From: Azospirillum formosense
GTDB taxonomy: Bacteria; Pseudomonadota; Alphaproteobacteria; Azospirillales; Azospirillaceae
Assembly (NCBI RefSeq): GCF_040500525.1
Contig: NZ_CP159403.1
Coordinates: forward strand, 821,001 to 885,000
Direction: 5' to 3'
DNA length: 64,000 bases
The notes under the pieces were generated by a model, which saw only the letters and a list, made by a program, of their open reading frames with translations, was not told the DNA's origin and made no database searches. The position numbers and the translations under genes are program-made. Of the stretch, positions 1 to 8,827 are shown piece after piece. Position 1 is the stretch's first letter; every line of letters begins with the position of its first letter.

Positions 1-65
1 CCAACCTGTTTCTGTCTGGAGTGCGAAAATCGTGCCGATACGGCCCGACGAGTAGATGGTGCGGC

Positions 66-93
66 AGAATATGAAGTCAAAGGGCGCTGTCAA
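66..93 (-). promoter_or_regulatory. Possible sigma70 promoter firing out of the left edge
   Basis: On the minus strand there is a perfect -35 hexamer TTGACA (88-93), a 16-nt spacer and TATTCT (66-71). No gene lies between here and the left edge, so it would serve a leftward gene outside the window. Bases 1-277 otherwise hold no convincing gene. Hexamer matching only. Confidence 0.35.
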
Positions 94-277
94 TAGACCT
101 TGTGATGGAATCGCGCATCGCGCGGGTCCGGACGGGCCGCTTGGCGCGCCGCGCCCGCTCGGCTAGGCTGTGAAAAGGCCGCGGAAACCGCGGAAATCCG
201 GGGTCCGGAACGGTTGAAAGGCGGATTTCGGCCTCTTCCTCCGTCCGGGCCGGACCAAGAAAAAAGGCAGCCCTCCG

Positions 278-820
278 ATGCTACTGTCTCGCGAACGTTC
301 CGTCCTGGTGGTGGTCGATATCCAGGAAAAGCTGATGCCGGCGATCGCCGAGTCCGCACGGGTGGAACGCAACGCCGCCACGCTGCTGAAGGCGGCCGCC
401 CTGCTCGGCGTGCCCGCCTTCGCCACCGAACAGTATCCCAAGGGCCTCGGCCCGACCGCTGCGTCGCTGCGCGCATTGCTGCCGCCCGACGGGGTGGTGG
501 AGAAGATCAGCTTCTCCGCCGCGCGGGAGCCGGCCTTCCTGGAGCGGCTGGAGCGGCTGGGCCGCCGTCAGGTCGTGCTGGCCGGGTCGGAGGCCCATGT
601 CTGCGTCATGCAGACCGCGCTGTCGCTGGTCGGGCTAGGGTTCGAGGTGGTGCTGGTGGCCGACGCCGTGTCGTCGCGCACGCCCGCCAACGCGGAGTTG
701 GGCATCGCCCGCATGCGCGCCGCAGGGGCGACCATCGTGAGCACGGAAATGGTTCTGTTCGAGTGGATGGAGCGGTCGGACATCCCCGCCTTCAAGGCGG
801 TGCTGGACCTGATCCGCTGA
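278..820 (+). CDS. Isochorismatase-family cysteine hydrolase
   Basis: A 180-residue single-domain protein of the isochorismatase-like fold (nicotinamidase/isochorismatase/YcaC superfamily), probably cytosolic. The Asp-Lys-Cys catalytic set can be placed: D14 in VVVDIQEKL, K76 in VVEKISFS and C109 in EAHVCVMQT. The length and the absence of an N-terminal extension fit YcaC-like hydrolases of unknown substrate better than pyrazinamidases. The ATG follows a weak AAGGCAG. An alpha/beta hydrolase begins 19 nt downstream on the same strand, so the two are probably cotranscribed. The family is clear; the substrate cannot be told from sequence. Confidence 0.85.
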   Translation: MLLSRERSVLVVVDIQEKLMPAIAESARVERNAATLLKAAALLGVPAFATEQYPKGLGPTAASLRALLPPDGVVEKISFSAAREPAFLERLERLGRRQVVLAGSEAHVCVMQTALSLVGLGFEVVLVADAVSSRTPANAELGIARMRAAGATIVSTEMVLFEWMERSDIPAFKAVLDLIR

Positions 821-839
821 CGTTTGGAAAGGACGAGGA

Positions 840-1544
840 ATGAGCGACCGGATTCCCCTGATCCTGCTGCCCGGCATGCCGCTGGACGCGGCGCTGTGGG
901 AGCATCAGGCCCGCCATCTCGCCGATGTGGCGGAGCCGGCCGTCGGCGACCTGACCGGCCATGACTCGGTGGCCGCCCTCGCCGCTGCGGTGCTGGCGTC
1001 GGCGCCGGAGCGGTTCGCCCTCGCCGGCCTGTCGATGGGCGGCTACGTGGCCTTCGAGATTCTGCGGCAGGCGCCGGAGCGGGTGGCAAAGCTCGCCCTG
1101 CTCGACACCAGCGCCCGCCCGGACACGCCGGAGCAGACCGCCACCCGCCAGGACGCCGTGCGTCTGGTGGGGCAGGGCAGGTTGCGGCAGGTGGTCGCGG
1201 CCGGGATGCCGCGCCTCGTCCATCCCGACCGGACGGGCGAAGCGGCCTTGGTCGAGTCGGTGCAGGCCCAGGCCCAGCGGGTCGGGGCGGACGGCTACAT
1301 CCGCCAGCAGACGGCCATCATGAACCGCCCGGACAGCCGCCCCGGGCTGGGGGCCATCGCCTGCCCGACGCTGGTGCTGTGCGGGCGGCAGGACGCCATC
1401 ACGCCCCCCGCGCTGCACGAGGAGATCGCCGGGGGCATCCCCGGCGCCCGCCTCGCCCTGATCGAGGATTGCGGCCATTTGTCGGCCATGGAGCAACCGC
1501 AGGCGGTCACCGCCCTGCTGCGGCAGTGGCTGCTCTACGCCTGA
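840..1544 (+). CDS. Alpha/beta hydrolase
   Basis: A 234-residue alpha/beta hydrolase fold protein. The nucleophile elbow is G-L-S-M-G-G with Ser65. The expected acid lies in the LCGRQDAITPP segment near residue 182 and the catalytic His in EDCGHLSAMEQP near the C terminus. There is no signal peptide, so it should be cytosolic. The ATG is preceded by a good AAGGACGAGGA ribosome site. It sits 19 nt after the cysteine hydrolase and converges on a lipoprotein gene 18 nt beyond its stop. The substrate is unknown; the family includes esterases and MhpC/MenH-like C-C hydrolases. Confidence 0.85.
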   Translation: MSDRIPLILLPGMPLDAALWEHQARHLADVAEPAVGDLTGHDSVAALAAAVLASAPERFALAGLSMGGYVAFEILRQAPERVAKLALLDTSARPDTPEQTATRQDAVRLVGQGRLRQVVAAGMPRLVHPDRTGEAALVESVQAQAQRVGADGYIRQQTAIMNRPDSRPGLGAIACPTLVLCGRQDAITPPALHEEIAGGIPGARLALIEDCGHLSAMEQPQAVTALLRQWLLYA

Positions 1545-1562
1545 CCGCCGTCCTTCCCCGCC

Positions 1563-2120
1563 TCAGCAGTCAGGACCCCCGCCGCAGCCGTCCAGGTCGG
1601 CGCGGCGGGCCGGAAAAAGGGCGAAGGTCATGTCGCTGATGAGCGAGCGGAAATCCGGGTCGTTCGGTCCCTGCGGACGGTCGAGCCAGCCGGTGGCCGA
1701 GGACAGCGTCCCGCCGCCGCGGCAGAAGGCGCCCTGCACGACGATGGGGCCGCCGGGCGGGCTGGTGCGCAGGGGCTGGCCGCTGCACAGGTAGGAGTTC
1801 AGCGTCGTCTCGGCGGGGTTGAAGGCCAGGACGACCCGGTAGTCGGGGCGTGCCGTCTGGTTCGGCGTGGTGGTGAAGTTGGTGCGCACGCCGGAGATGC
1901 GGTTCTGCATGTTGGCCGTCACCAGCGGACCGAAGGTCTGCGGGTCCATGCCGAAGGGGTTGCCGTGGATCACCACGCGCAGGTCGCGGTCGGAGGCGGC
2001 GTAGGACACCTCGCTCAGCGTGTAGGCGGGGACGGGAAGGTCGGCCACCACGCGCTCGTTGGTGCAGGCCGCCGCCATCGCGCAGAGGGCGAGAAGGCTG
2101 GCACGGGACAGGAAGGTCAT
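1563..2120 (-). CDS. Putative lipoprotein of unknown function
   Basis: A 185-residue protein when started at the internal ATG (2118-2120). This start gives a classical lipoprotein signal peptide: R6, a hydrophobic stretch LLALCAMA, and a lipobox ending in Cys19. An upstream in-frame Met would add 12 residues and spoil the signal. The mature part is rich in beta-prone segments (DLRVVIHGNPFG, PDYRVVLAFNP) with a Cys-containing C terminus. It is probably anchored in the outer membrane facing the periplasm. I recognise no family with confidence. It lies downstream of a divergent-looking methyltransferase-like gene on the same strand. Confidence 0.7.
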   Translation of the reverse strand: MTFLSRASLLALCAMAAACTNERVVADLPVPAYTLSEVSYAASDRDLRVVIHGNPFGMDPQTFGPLVTANMQNRISGVRTNFTTTPNQTARPDYRVVLAFNPAETTLNSYLCSGQPLRTSPPGGPIVVQGAFCRGGGTLSSATGWLDRPQGPNDPDFRSLISDMTFALFPARRADLDGCGGGPDC

Positions 2121-2210
2121 GGCTCGCCTGGGCTGCTGAGTGGACAGGGGGAACAAACATGGAATGCCGCCGGTCCGGCCGCAAGCCCGCGCCCCCGGAA
2201 GAGCCGCCGC

Positions 2211-2990
2211 TCAGCCGACCGCGTATCCCGGCGGAGTCCAGTCGGTGCGTAGCCAGTTCCGGGCGGCGCGCTCGATCAGCTCCGGGTAGTTGGCGACGTC
2301 CGCGGGGCCGATCAGCGGCAGCCCCATGCCCTCGACGATGCGGGCCACCGATGGTGCGTCCAGGGGCAGGCCGAGCTGGCGGGCGCGATGGACGATGTCC
2401 ATCTCCTGGGCCCAGTAGTAGACACGGGAAGCGCCGGTGTTGTCCCGCATGCGGCGAACCTGCTCCAGCCGGTCGTCGCCGTAGAGCGGTTGCCAGATGT
2501 CGGCCATCAGGGTGTCCGCCGCCCCGTCGGGCGCATGGGCGAGGGCGTCGCCCTGGATCACCGTCACCTTGGCGGCGGCCTCGGGCGGAAGCTGGCCGAA
2601 CACGTCCATGATGGCGTTCACCGCGATCACCTCGGGATCGAGTTCCACGACGGTCACGCGGGTCACCTCGGGCCGCAGGGCGGCGTTGGCGGCGGCCCAG
2701 CCCATGCCGAGCCCCATGACCACCGTGTGCCCCGCCGCGAAGCGGCAGCCGATCTCCTGGCTTTCGATCTCCATCGGGGTCATCGACATCCAAGTGCGCG
2801 ACGCCGGCCCGTCACGGCGGATCAGCCCGGCCATGTCGGTGACCAGCATCGCCTCGCTCCAGTAGCCCTTGCAGATCAGCATCGGGGCGAGCAGAAGCTC
2901 CCAGCGTTCCCCCTTCCACGGGCGGTAGGTCGGGCGGAACAGGTCCGTCTGGAACAGGGTGAGCGGTGTGCTCATGCGGGCGGAGTCCAT
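2211..2990 (-). CDS. Spermidine-synthase-like class I methyltransferase fold protein
   Basis: A 259-residue Rossmann-fold protein. The cofactor site is seen in VVMGLGMGWAAANAAL (motif I) followed by VVELDPEVIAVNAI (acidic loop) and GDALAHAPDG, the layout of polyamine aminopropyltransferases and related SAM-dependent enzymes. It lacks the full spermidine synthase N-terminal beta domain and gate-keeping signature, so true SpeE activity is doubtful. Such stand-alone homologues are common and mostly uncharacterised. An ATG 15 nt inside (start 2975, MSTPLTLF) is an equally plausible start; neither has a clear ribosome site. It follows parE on the same strand. Confidence 0.7.
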   Translation of the reverse strand: MDSARMSTPLTLFQTDLFRPTYRPWKGERWELLLAPMLICKGYWSEAMLVTDMAGLIRRDGPASRTWMSMTPMEIESQEIGCRFAAGHTVVMGLGMGWAAANAALRPEVTRVTVVELDPEVIAVNAIMDVFGQLPPEAAAKVTVIQGDALAHAPDGAADTLMADIWQPLYGDDRLEQVRRMRDNTGASRVYYWAQEMDIVHRARQLGLPLDAPSVARIVEGMGLPLIGPADVANYPELIERAARNWLRTDWTPPGYAVG

Positions 2991-3030
2991 GCTGTTGGTT
3001 TGTGCACCAACGAGCGTACCGCGCCGCGGC

Positions 3031-5019
3031 TTACACGTCGATGTCGTCGACCCGCACGAACTTCGCGTTCTCCTGGATGAACTGGAAACGCAGCTCCGGT
3101 CGGCGGCCCATCAGCTCCTCCACGCGGGTCCTGGTGGCCTTCACGTCCTCCGCCTGCTCCGGATCGGCGCTGTTCGGCACGACGACGCGCAGCAGCGTGC
3201 GCTTGGCCGGATCCATCGTCGTCTCGCGGAGCTGCGCCGGCATCATCTCGCCCAAGCCCTTGAACCGGCTGATTTCCACCTTCTTGCCCTTGAAGGTCTT
3301 GTTCAGGAGTTGGTCCTTGTGCGCGTCGTCGCGGGCGTAGACCGACTTGGCGCCGTGGCTGATGCGGTAGAGCGGCGGCAGGGCGAGATACAGGTGCCCG
3401 TTCTGGATCAGCCCGCCCATCTCCCGGTAGAAGAAGGTCATCAGCAGCGAGGCGATGTGCGCGCCGTCCACGTCGGCGTCGGTCATGATGATGACCCGCT
3501 CGTAGCGCAGCTTGTCGCTGGAGAAGTCCTTGCCCACCCCGCAGCCCAGCGCCTGGGTGAGGTCGTTCAGCTCCTGGTTGGCCTTCATCTTGTCGGAGGA
3601 GGCCGAGGCGACGTTCAGGATCTTGCCGCGCAGCGGCAGGATGGCCTGGGTCTCGCGGTTGCGCGCCTGCTTGGCGGAGCCGCCCGCCGAATCGCCCTCG
3701 ACCAGGAAGATTTCCGTCCCCTCCGGCGAATTGCGGGAGCAGTCGGCCAGCTTGCCGGGCAGGCGCAGGCGGCGGGTCGCGGACTTCCGTCCCAACTCCT
3801 TGGACTGCTTGCGCTTGGCGCGCTCCTCCGCCTTCTCGATCAGCCGTTCCAGAAGGGCCTTGGAGGAGGACGGGTCGCCCGACAGCCAGTGGTCGAAGTG
3901 ATCCTTGATCGCCGCCTCGACCAGCCGGTGGGCTTCCGCCGTCACCAGCTTCTCCTTGGTCTGGCCCTGGAAATGCGGTTCGCGGATGAAGACCGACAGC
4001 AGGATGCAGGCGTCGCCCATCACGTCGTCCGCGGTGACCTGGGCGGCGCGCTTGTTGTTGGTCAGCTCGCCGTAGCCCTTCAGCCCGCGGGTCAGCGCGG
4101 CGCGCAGGCCGGCCTCGTGCGTGCCGCCCTGCGGCGTGGGCACCGTGTTGCAGTAGGTGTGCGAGAACCCCTCGTCATCCTCCGGCCAGGCGATGGCCCA
4201 TTCCACGCGGCCCTGCTGGTTCGGGAAGTCCAGCGCGCCGGAGAAGGGCAGGCGGGTCAGCGTCCGGCGTTCCTTCAGGGCGGCGTTCAGGTAGTCGAGC
4301 AGGCCGCCGGGGAAATGCAGCGTTTCCTGCGCTGGGGTGGTGCTGTCCGGCGCCAGCAGCGACGGGTCGCAGCTCCAGCGGATCTCCACGCCCCGGTACA
4401 GGTAGGCCTTGGAGCGCGCCAGACGGTACAGCCGGTGCGGCTCGAAATGGGCGGCCTCGCCGAAGATCTCGGGGTCGGCGTGGAAGCGGATGGTCGTGCC
4501 GCGGCGATTCGCCGCGCCCTGGCGGGCCAGCGGCCCCTGCGGCAGCCCGCGGCTGTAGTGCTGCACGTAGAGCTGGCGGTCGCGCGCCACCTCGACCGTC
4601 AGCCGGTCGGACAGGGCATTGACCACCGACAGGCCGACGCCATGCAGGCCGCCGGAGGTCTGGTAGACCTTGTTGGAGAATTTGCCGCCCGAATGCAGGG
4701 TGGTGAGGATGACCTCCAGCGCCGACTTGCCGGGGTATTTCGGGTGGTCGTCGATGGGGATGCCGCGCCCGTTGTCGCGCACCACCACCGTGCCGTCGGC
4801 GGTCAGCTCCAGGTCGATGCGGCTGGCGTGTCCGGCCACCGCCTCGTCCATGGCGTTGTCCAGAACCTCGGCCACCAGATGGTGCAGCGCCCGGTCGTCG
4901 GTGCCGCCGATGTACATGCCGGGGCGCCGGCGGACGGGCTCAAGCCCCTCCAGAACCTCGATATCCTGGGCGGAATAGGTCTCGGCCTTGCGCGCCGTGT
5001 TCTCGAAAAGATCGCTCAT
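3031..5019 (-). CDS. parE: DNA topoisomerase IV subunit B
   Basis: A 662-residue ATPase subunit of topoisomerase IV, which decatenates daughter chromosomes with ParC. An N-terminal GHKL ATPase domain shows EVLDNAMDEA and DNGRGIPID, followed by a transducer domain and a C-terminal TOPRIM domain with EGDSAGG and DADVDGAHI. The length (about 630-680 residues) and the lack of the long GyrB insertion point to ParE. The start MSDLFENTARK (ATG at 5017-5019) is preferred; a longer reading adds 24 residues with no family support. The coding strand is opposite to the thioesterase gene, which begins 122 nt away. Confidence 0.93.
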   Translation of the reverse strand: MSDLFENTARKAETYSAQDIEVLEGLEPVRRRPGMYIGGTDDRALHHLVAEVLDNAMDEAVAGHASRIDLELTADGTVVVRDNGRGIPIDDHPKYPGKSALEVILTTLHSGGKFSNKVYQTSGGLHGVGLSVVNALSDRLTVEVARDRQLYVQHYSRGLPQGPLARQGAANRRGTTIRFHADPEIFGEAAHFEPHRLYRLARSKAYLYRGVEIRWSCDPSLLAPDSTTPAQETLHFPGGLLDYLNAALKERRTLTRLPFSGALDFPNQQGRVEWAIAWPEDDEGFSHTYCNTVPTPQGGTHEAGLRAALTRGLKGYGELTNNKRAAQVTADDVMGDACILLSVFIREPHFQGQTKEKLVTAEAHRLVEAAIKDHFDHWLSGDPSSSKALLERLIEKAEERAKRKQSKELGRKSATRRLRLPGKLADCSRNSPEGTEIFLVEGDSAGGSAKQARNRETQAILPLRGKILNVASASSDKMKANQELNDLTQALGCGVGKDFSSDKLRYERVIIMTDADVDGAHIASLLMTFFYREMGGLIQNGHLYLALPPLYRISHGAKSVYARDDAHKDQLLNKTFKGKKVEISRFKGLGEMMPAQLRETTMDPAKRTLLRVVVPNSADPEQAEDVKATRTRVEELMGRRPELRFQFIQENAKFVRVDDIDV

Positions 5020-5141
5020 GGCCCCAGTTATAGGAATTTCGTCAGGGCTGCGCAAGCGCATGCGGTGGCTCCTATATACTCCCCGCACCATATTTTGTGA
5101 TGCGCTTTTTCGACCCCGGAACGAACGAGGGCGGAGGCACG

Positions 5142-5573
5142 ATGAGCGACGGCACTCCCACCGATCAGAACCAAGTCCACCCGGATATGGCCCACCCGGA
5201 TATGGAAGGCGGCCCGGCGCTGCGAACCATCGCCATGCCGGCGGACACCAACCCCAACGGCGACATCTTCGGCGGCTGGCTGCTGTCCCAGATGGATCTG
5301 GCCGGCGGCGTCGCCGCCCTGCGCCGCGCCGGCGGGCGCGTCGCGACGGTGGGGATCGAGGCGATGACCTTCCACAAGCCGGTCTATGTCGGCGACGAGG
5401 TGAGCTGCTTCGCCCATGTCACCAAGGTCGGCCGCACCTCCATCCGCGTCCGGGTGGAGACCTGGGTGCGCCGCCAGCGCAGCGCGGGGGAGGCGATCAA
5501 GGTGACGGAGGGCGTGTTCACCTACGTCGCCATCGGCGAGGACCGCCGCCCGCGCGAGGTCCCGCCGGAGTGA
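5142..5573 (+). CDS. Acyl-CoA thioesterase (YciA-like hotdog)
   Basis: A 143-residue hotdog-fold thioesterase. The motif NPNGDIFGGWLLSQMD with its downstream Asp is typical of YciA/BACH-type acyl-CoA hydrolases, which release CoA from medium- and long-chain acyl-CoA in the cytosol. ATG 5142 is chosen because GGAGG sits 5-9 nt upstream; a longer in-frame start adds 15 residues without support. A near-repeat His-Pro-Asp-Met (HPDMAHPDM) near the N terminus is odd and lies outside the hotdog core. The gene stands alone, with a hairpin just after the stop. Confidence 0.88.
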   Translation: MSDGTPTDQNQVHPDMAHPDMEGGPALRTIAMPADTNPNGDIFGGWLLSQMDLAGGVAALRRAGGRVATVGIEAMTFHKPVYVGDEVSCFAHVTKVGRTSIRVRVETWVRRQRSAGEAIKVTEGVFTYVAIGEDRRPREVPPE

Positions 5574-5607
5574 AGCGCAACCCGCCTTCTTTCGAAGGTT
5601 GTGCGCT
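5574..5607 (+). terminator. Hairpin after the thioesterase gene
   Basis: Directly after the TGA stop, AGCGCAACC...CCTTC-tttc-GAAGG...TGTGCGCT folds into a stem with two small bulges. The following bases are only moderately T-rich, so this may be a weak or Rho-assisted terminator. Confidence 0.35.
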
Positions 5608-5737
5608 GTGTCATTCTCCTTTGGGGGTGTAGGCCGCCTATTACTCGGCGGCGCAAAGAGCATGGCGCGGTGAATTCTTTCGGATTGCTTCTTTTCCGTT
5701 TGACCGAAGGAATCGCGTATGATTCCATCATGCCGCC

Positions 5738-6109
5738 ATGACCATGCTCCAGAACCTCACCGACTCGCTGAAACGCGCCGCCAAAAGCGCCCTTCGCCAG
5801 GCTATCGGGCCGGCCATCGGCTCCTGCGTCGTCGCCTACTTCGTCTATTACGCCGTCCAGGGGGACCGCGGGCTGCTCGCCATGAACCACCTGAAGGCGG
5901 AGATCGCCACGGCGGAATCCGTCCTGGACCAGGTGAAGGCCGAGCGCGAGCGGATGGACCGCCGCGCGCAACTGATGCGCAGCGACCACCTCGACCGCGA
6001 CATGCTGGACGAGCGCGCGCGCACGATGTTGAACCTTTCAGGGCCCCGCGACGTCATAATCGCACTCCCCCCGGCGCAGGTCGAAGGTGATGCTAGCGCT
6101 GAGAAGTAG
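5738..6109 (+). CDS. ftsB: Septum formation initiator FtsB/DivIC family
   Basis: A 123-residue bitopic membrane protein. One membrane segment (about residues 26-42, GSCVVAYFVYYAVQ) is followed by a coiled coil (about 50-85) and the family motif DMLDERARTMLNL. FtsB pairs with FtsL and FtsQ in the divisome and helps trigger septal peptidoglycan synthesis. In many alphaproteobacteria it lies between eno and pdhA; here pdhA follows directly, supporting the call. The ATG follows GCCGCC and has no strong ribosome site; a second ATG (M3) is available. Confidence 0.85.
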   Translation: MTMLQNLTDSLKRAAKSALRQAIGPAIGSCVVAYFVYYAVQGDRGLLAMNHLKAEIATAESVLDQVKAERERMDRRAQLMRSDHLDRDMLDERARTMLNLSGPRDVIIALPPAQVEGDASAEK

Positions 6110-6123
6110 GTCATATCAGTGAA

Positions 6124-6142
6124 TTAACCGAAAGCCGGTTAA
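6124..6142. promoter_or_regulatory. Perfect 7-bp inverted repeat between ftsB and pdhA
   Basis: TTAACCG and CGGTTAA are separated by 5 nt. No T-tract follows on either strand, which favours a protein-binding dyad over an intrinsic terminator. It stands 180 nt before pdhA. Confidence 0.35.
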
Positions 6143-6228
6143 CGCCGAATTTCGCGTTTAAAAACAGATATTTGCGTCCTGTGCGCTTGTCGTGTACTGT
6201 GCGCCCCGCATCCGCTTCCGGTGCGAGG

Positions 6229-6260
6229 GGGATGCACCCTCATAAGTGGGATGTACCCTC
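6229..6260. promoter_or_regulatory. Tandem operator-like repeats upstream of pdhA
   Basis: GGGATGCACCCTC (6229-6241) and GGGATGTACCCTC (6248-6260) are copies differing by one base, 19 nt apart, roughly two helical turns. Each is itself a GGG-N5-CCC dyad. They lie 62-93 nt before the pdhA ATG, a usual place for a regulator of the pdh operon. The binding protein is unknown. Confidence 0.45.
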
Positions 6261-6321
6261 GCAACGTGCTGCAGCCCTAGCTGTTCGCTTGCCGTCGCTG
6301 CATAAACCCTGGGGAGGAAAC

Positions 6322-7338
6322 ATGGCCGCGTCACGACGCCGTCCGAAGGCGCAGACTGACTCCGCTTCGAAGCAGGCCGCTTCGACCGAGGACCTGATCA
6401 AGTACTACCGCGAGATGCTGCTGATCCGCCGCTTCGAGGAGAAGGCGGGCCAGCTCTACGGCATGGGCCTCATCGGCGGTTTCTGCCACCTCTACATCGG
6501 CCAGGAAGCCGTCGTGGTCGGCATCCAGGCCGCGCTCAAGGACAACGACGACGTCATCACCAGCTACCGTGACCATGGCCACATGCTGGCCTGCGGCATG
6601 GACCCGAAGGGTGTGATGGCTGAGCTGACCGGCCGCCGTGGAGGCTACTCCAAGGGCAAGGGCGGCTCGATGCACATGTTCAGCCGCGAGAAGAACTTCT
6701 ACGGCGGCCACGGCATCGTCGGCGCGCAGGTCCCGCTGGGCACCGGTCTCGCCTTCTCGCACAAGTACAACAAGGATGATGGACTGTCCGCGGTCTATTG
6801 CGGCGACGGCGCCATCAACCAGGGCCAGGTTTACGAGAGCTTCAACATGGCGGCGCTGTGGAAGCTGCCGGTGCTCTACGTGATCGAGAACAACAAGTAC
6901 GCCATGGGCACCTCGCAGGAGCGCGCCTCGGCGGGCGAACTGCACCAGCGCGGCGCGGCCTACGGCATTCCCGGCCATCAGGTCAACGGCATGGACGTCC
7001 TCGAGGTCCGCGAGGCCGCCGACAAGTGGGTGGAGTACATCCGCGCCGGCAACGGCCCGGTCATCCTCGAGATGAAGACCTACCGCTACCGCGGCCACTC
7101 GATGTCCGACCCGGCCAAGTACCGGACCAAGGAGGAGGTCGAGAAGATGCGGAGCGAGTCCGATCCGATCGACAACCTGAAGCGCGTCCTGCTGGAAGGC
7201 GCTTACGTGACCGAGGACCAGCTCAAAGAGATCGACCGCGAGGTCAAGGCCGTGGTGACCGAGGCTGCCGAATTCGCGCAGCAGAGCCCCGAGCCCGATC
7301 CCTCGGAGCTGTGGACCGACGTCCTGGTCGAAGCCTGA
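6322..7338 (+). CDS. pdhA: Pyruvate dehydrogenase E1 component subunit alpha
   Basis: A 338-residue E1-alpha that, with PdhB, decarboxylates pyruvate using thiamine diphosphate and passes the acetyl group to the E2 lipoyl arm. The TPP-binding signature GDGAINQGQ...ENNKYAMGTS is present, and the phosphorylation-loop region YRGHSMSDPAKYR is conserved. The ATG at 6322 follows a strong GGGGAGGAAAC. A longer in-frame reading would start at 6172 but carries no family homology. It is first of the pdhA-pdhB-pdhC-lpdA operon, with pdhB 78 nt downstream. Confidence 0.95.
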   Translation: MAASRRRPKAQTDSASKQAASTEDLIKYYREMLLIRRFEEKAGQLYGMGLIGGFCHLYIGQEAVVVGIQAALKDNDDVITSYRDHGHMLACGMDPKGVMAELTGRRGGYSKGKGGSMHMFSREKNFYGGHGIVGAQVPLGTGLAFSHKYNKDDGLSAVYCGDGAINQGQVYESFNMAALWKLPVLYVIENNKYAMGTSQERASAGELHQRGAAYGIPGHQVNGMDVLEVREAADKWVEYIRAGNGPVILEMKTYRYRGHSMSDPAKYRTKEEVEKMRSESDPIDNLKRVLLEGAYVTEDQLKEIDREVKAVVTEAAEFAQQSPEPDPSELWTDVLVEA

Positions 7339-7416
7339 CGACAACGATAAGCAGGAGCGGCGCCGAGGGCCGGAGGCTTCGCCTCCCGGTGAACCCGCGC
7401 CGCCGGAGGTTGAGGA

Positions 7417-8814
7417 ATGCCGATCGAAGTGCTGATGCCGGCCCTGTCGCCCACCATGACCGAGGGCAAGCTGGCGAAGTGGGTCAAAAAAGAAGGTGAC
7501 GAGGTCAAGTCCGGCGACGTGCTCGCCGAGATCGAGACCGACAAGGCGACCATGGAGGTCGAGGCGGTCGACGAGGGCCGCATCGGCAAGATCCTGGTCG
7601 CCGAGGGCACCGAGAACGTCGCCGTGAACACCCCCATCGCCGTGATCCTCGGCGAGGGCGAGAGCGTCACCGATGCCGTGTCCGGCTCCCCGGTGCCGGC
7701 CCCGAAGGTCACCGCCGAGCCGGTGGTGAAGGACACGGGCGCGCACGCCCCGGCCACCCTGCCGGTCGGTCCGGCCAGCGGCCCGGCCGCCGCGCCGCCG
7801 GCTTCGGACGAGGACAAGTTCTTCGACAAGACGGTGAAGAAGACCGTCCGCGAAGCGCTGCGCGACGCCATGGCCGAAGAGATGCGCCGCGACCCGACCG
7901 TCTTCCTGATGGGCGAGGAGGTCGCGCAGTACCAGGGCGCCTACAAGGTGTCGCAGGGCCTGCTCCAGGAGTTCGGCGCCGACCGCGTCATCGACACGCC
8001 GATCACCGAGATTGGCTTCGCCGGCCTGGGCGTTGGCGCGGCCTTCCGCGGCCTGCGCCCGATCGTCGAGTTCATGACCTTCAACTTCGCGATGCAGGCG
8101 ATCGACCACATCGTGAACTCCGCCGCCAAGACGCTGTACATGTCCGGCGGCCAGATGGGTTGCCCGATCGTGTTCCGCGGCCCGAACGGCGCGGCCGCCC
8201 GCGTCGCCGCCCAGCACAGCCAGGACTTCACCCCCTGGTACGCCAGCGTGCCCGGCCTGAAGGTCGTCGCCCCCTACAGCGCGTCGGACTTCAAGGGCCT
8301 GATGAAGTCGGCCATCCGGGATCCGAACCCGGTCATCTTCCTCGAGAACGAGATCCTCTACGGCCAGTCCTTCGAGGTGCCGGAGAGCGAGGACTTCATC
8401 GTTCCGATCGGCCGCGCCAAGATCCGCCGCGCCGGCACGGACGTGACCATCACCGCCCATTCGCTGATGGTCAGCTACGCGCTCGCCGCCGCCGACCTGC
8501 TGGAGAAGGACGGGATCAGCGCCGAGGTCATCGACCTGCGCACCATCCGTCCGCTCGACACCGAGACCATCGTCAACTCGGTCAAGAAGACCAACCGCCT
8601 CATCACCGTGGAGGAGGCCTGGCCGACCTGCGGCATCGGCGCCGAACTGTCGGCCCTGATGATGGAGCAGGCCTTCGACTATCTGGACGCCCCGGTGATC
8701 CGCGTGACCGGCCTCGACGTGCCGATGCCCTACGCGGCGAACCTGGAAAAGCTCGTCCTTCCTTCGCCCGACCGCATCGCGGAAGCGGCGAAGAAGGCCT
8801 GCTACCGCAAGTAA
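7417..8814 (+). CDS. pdhB: Pyruvate dehydrogenase E1 component subunit beta with N-terminal lipoyl domain
   Basis: A 465-residue E1-beta. Residues 1-80 form a lipoyl domain with the modified lysine K43 in [11 protein letters not shown], then a Pro/Ala-rich linker (about 85-135), then the transketolase-like pyrimidine and C-terminal domains ([27 protein letters not shown]). A lipoyl domain fused to E1-beta is a known alphaproteobacterial trait (rhizobia, Zymomonas). The start has a GAGG ribosome site (GGAGGTTGAGGA). pdhC begins 13 nt after the stop, so the genes are tightly coupled. Confidence 0.95.
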   Translation: MPIEVLMPALSPTMTEGKLAKWVKKEGDEVKSGDVLAEIETDKATMEVEAVDEGRIGKILVAEGTENVAVNTPIAVILGEGESVTDAVSGSPVPAPKVTAEPVVKDTGAHAPATLPVGPASGPAAAPPASDEDKFFDKTVKKTVREALRDAMAEEMRRDPTVFLMGEEVAQYQGAYKVSQGLLQEFGADRVIDTPITEIGFAGLGVGAAFRGLRPIVEFMTFNFAMQAIDHIVNSAAKTLYMSGGQMGCPIVFRGPNGAAARVAAQHSQDFTPWYASVPGLKVVAPYSASDFKGLMKSAIRDPNPVIFLENEILYGQSFEVPESEDFIVPIGRAKIRRAGTDVTITAHSLMVSYALAAADLLEKDGISAEVIDLRTIRPLDTETIVNSVKKTNRLITVEEAWPTCGIGAELSALMMEQAFDYLDAPVIRVTGLDVPMPYAANLEKLVLPSPDRIAEAAKKACYRK

Positions 8815-8827
8815 GGAGGGCGAGCGA

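Noticed and set aside
2959..5100. A 713-codon plus-strand frame opposite parE
   Set aside because: ParE motifs (EGDSAGG, DADVDGAH) are on the minus strand; the opposite frame is a compositional shadow.
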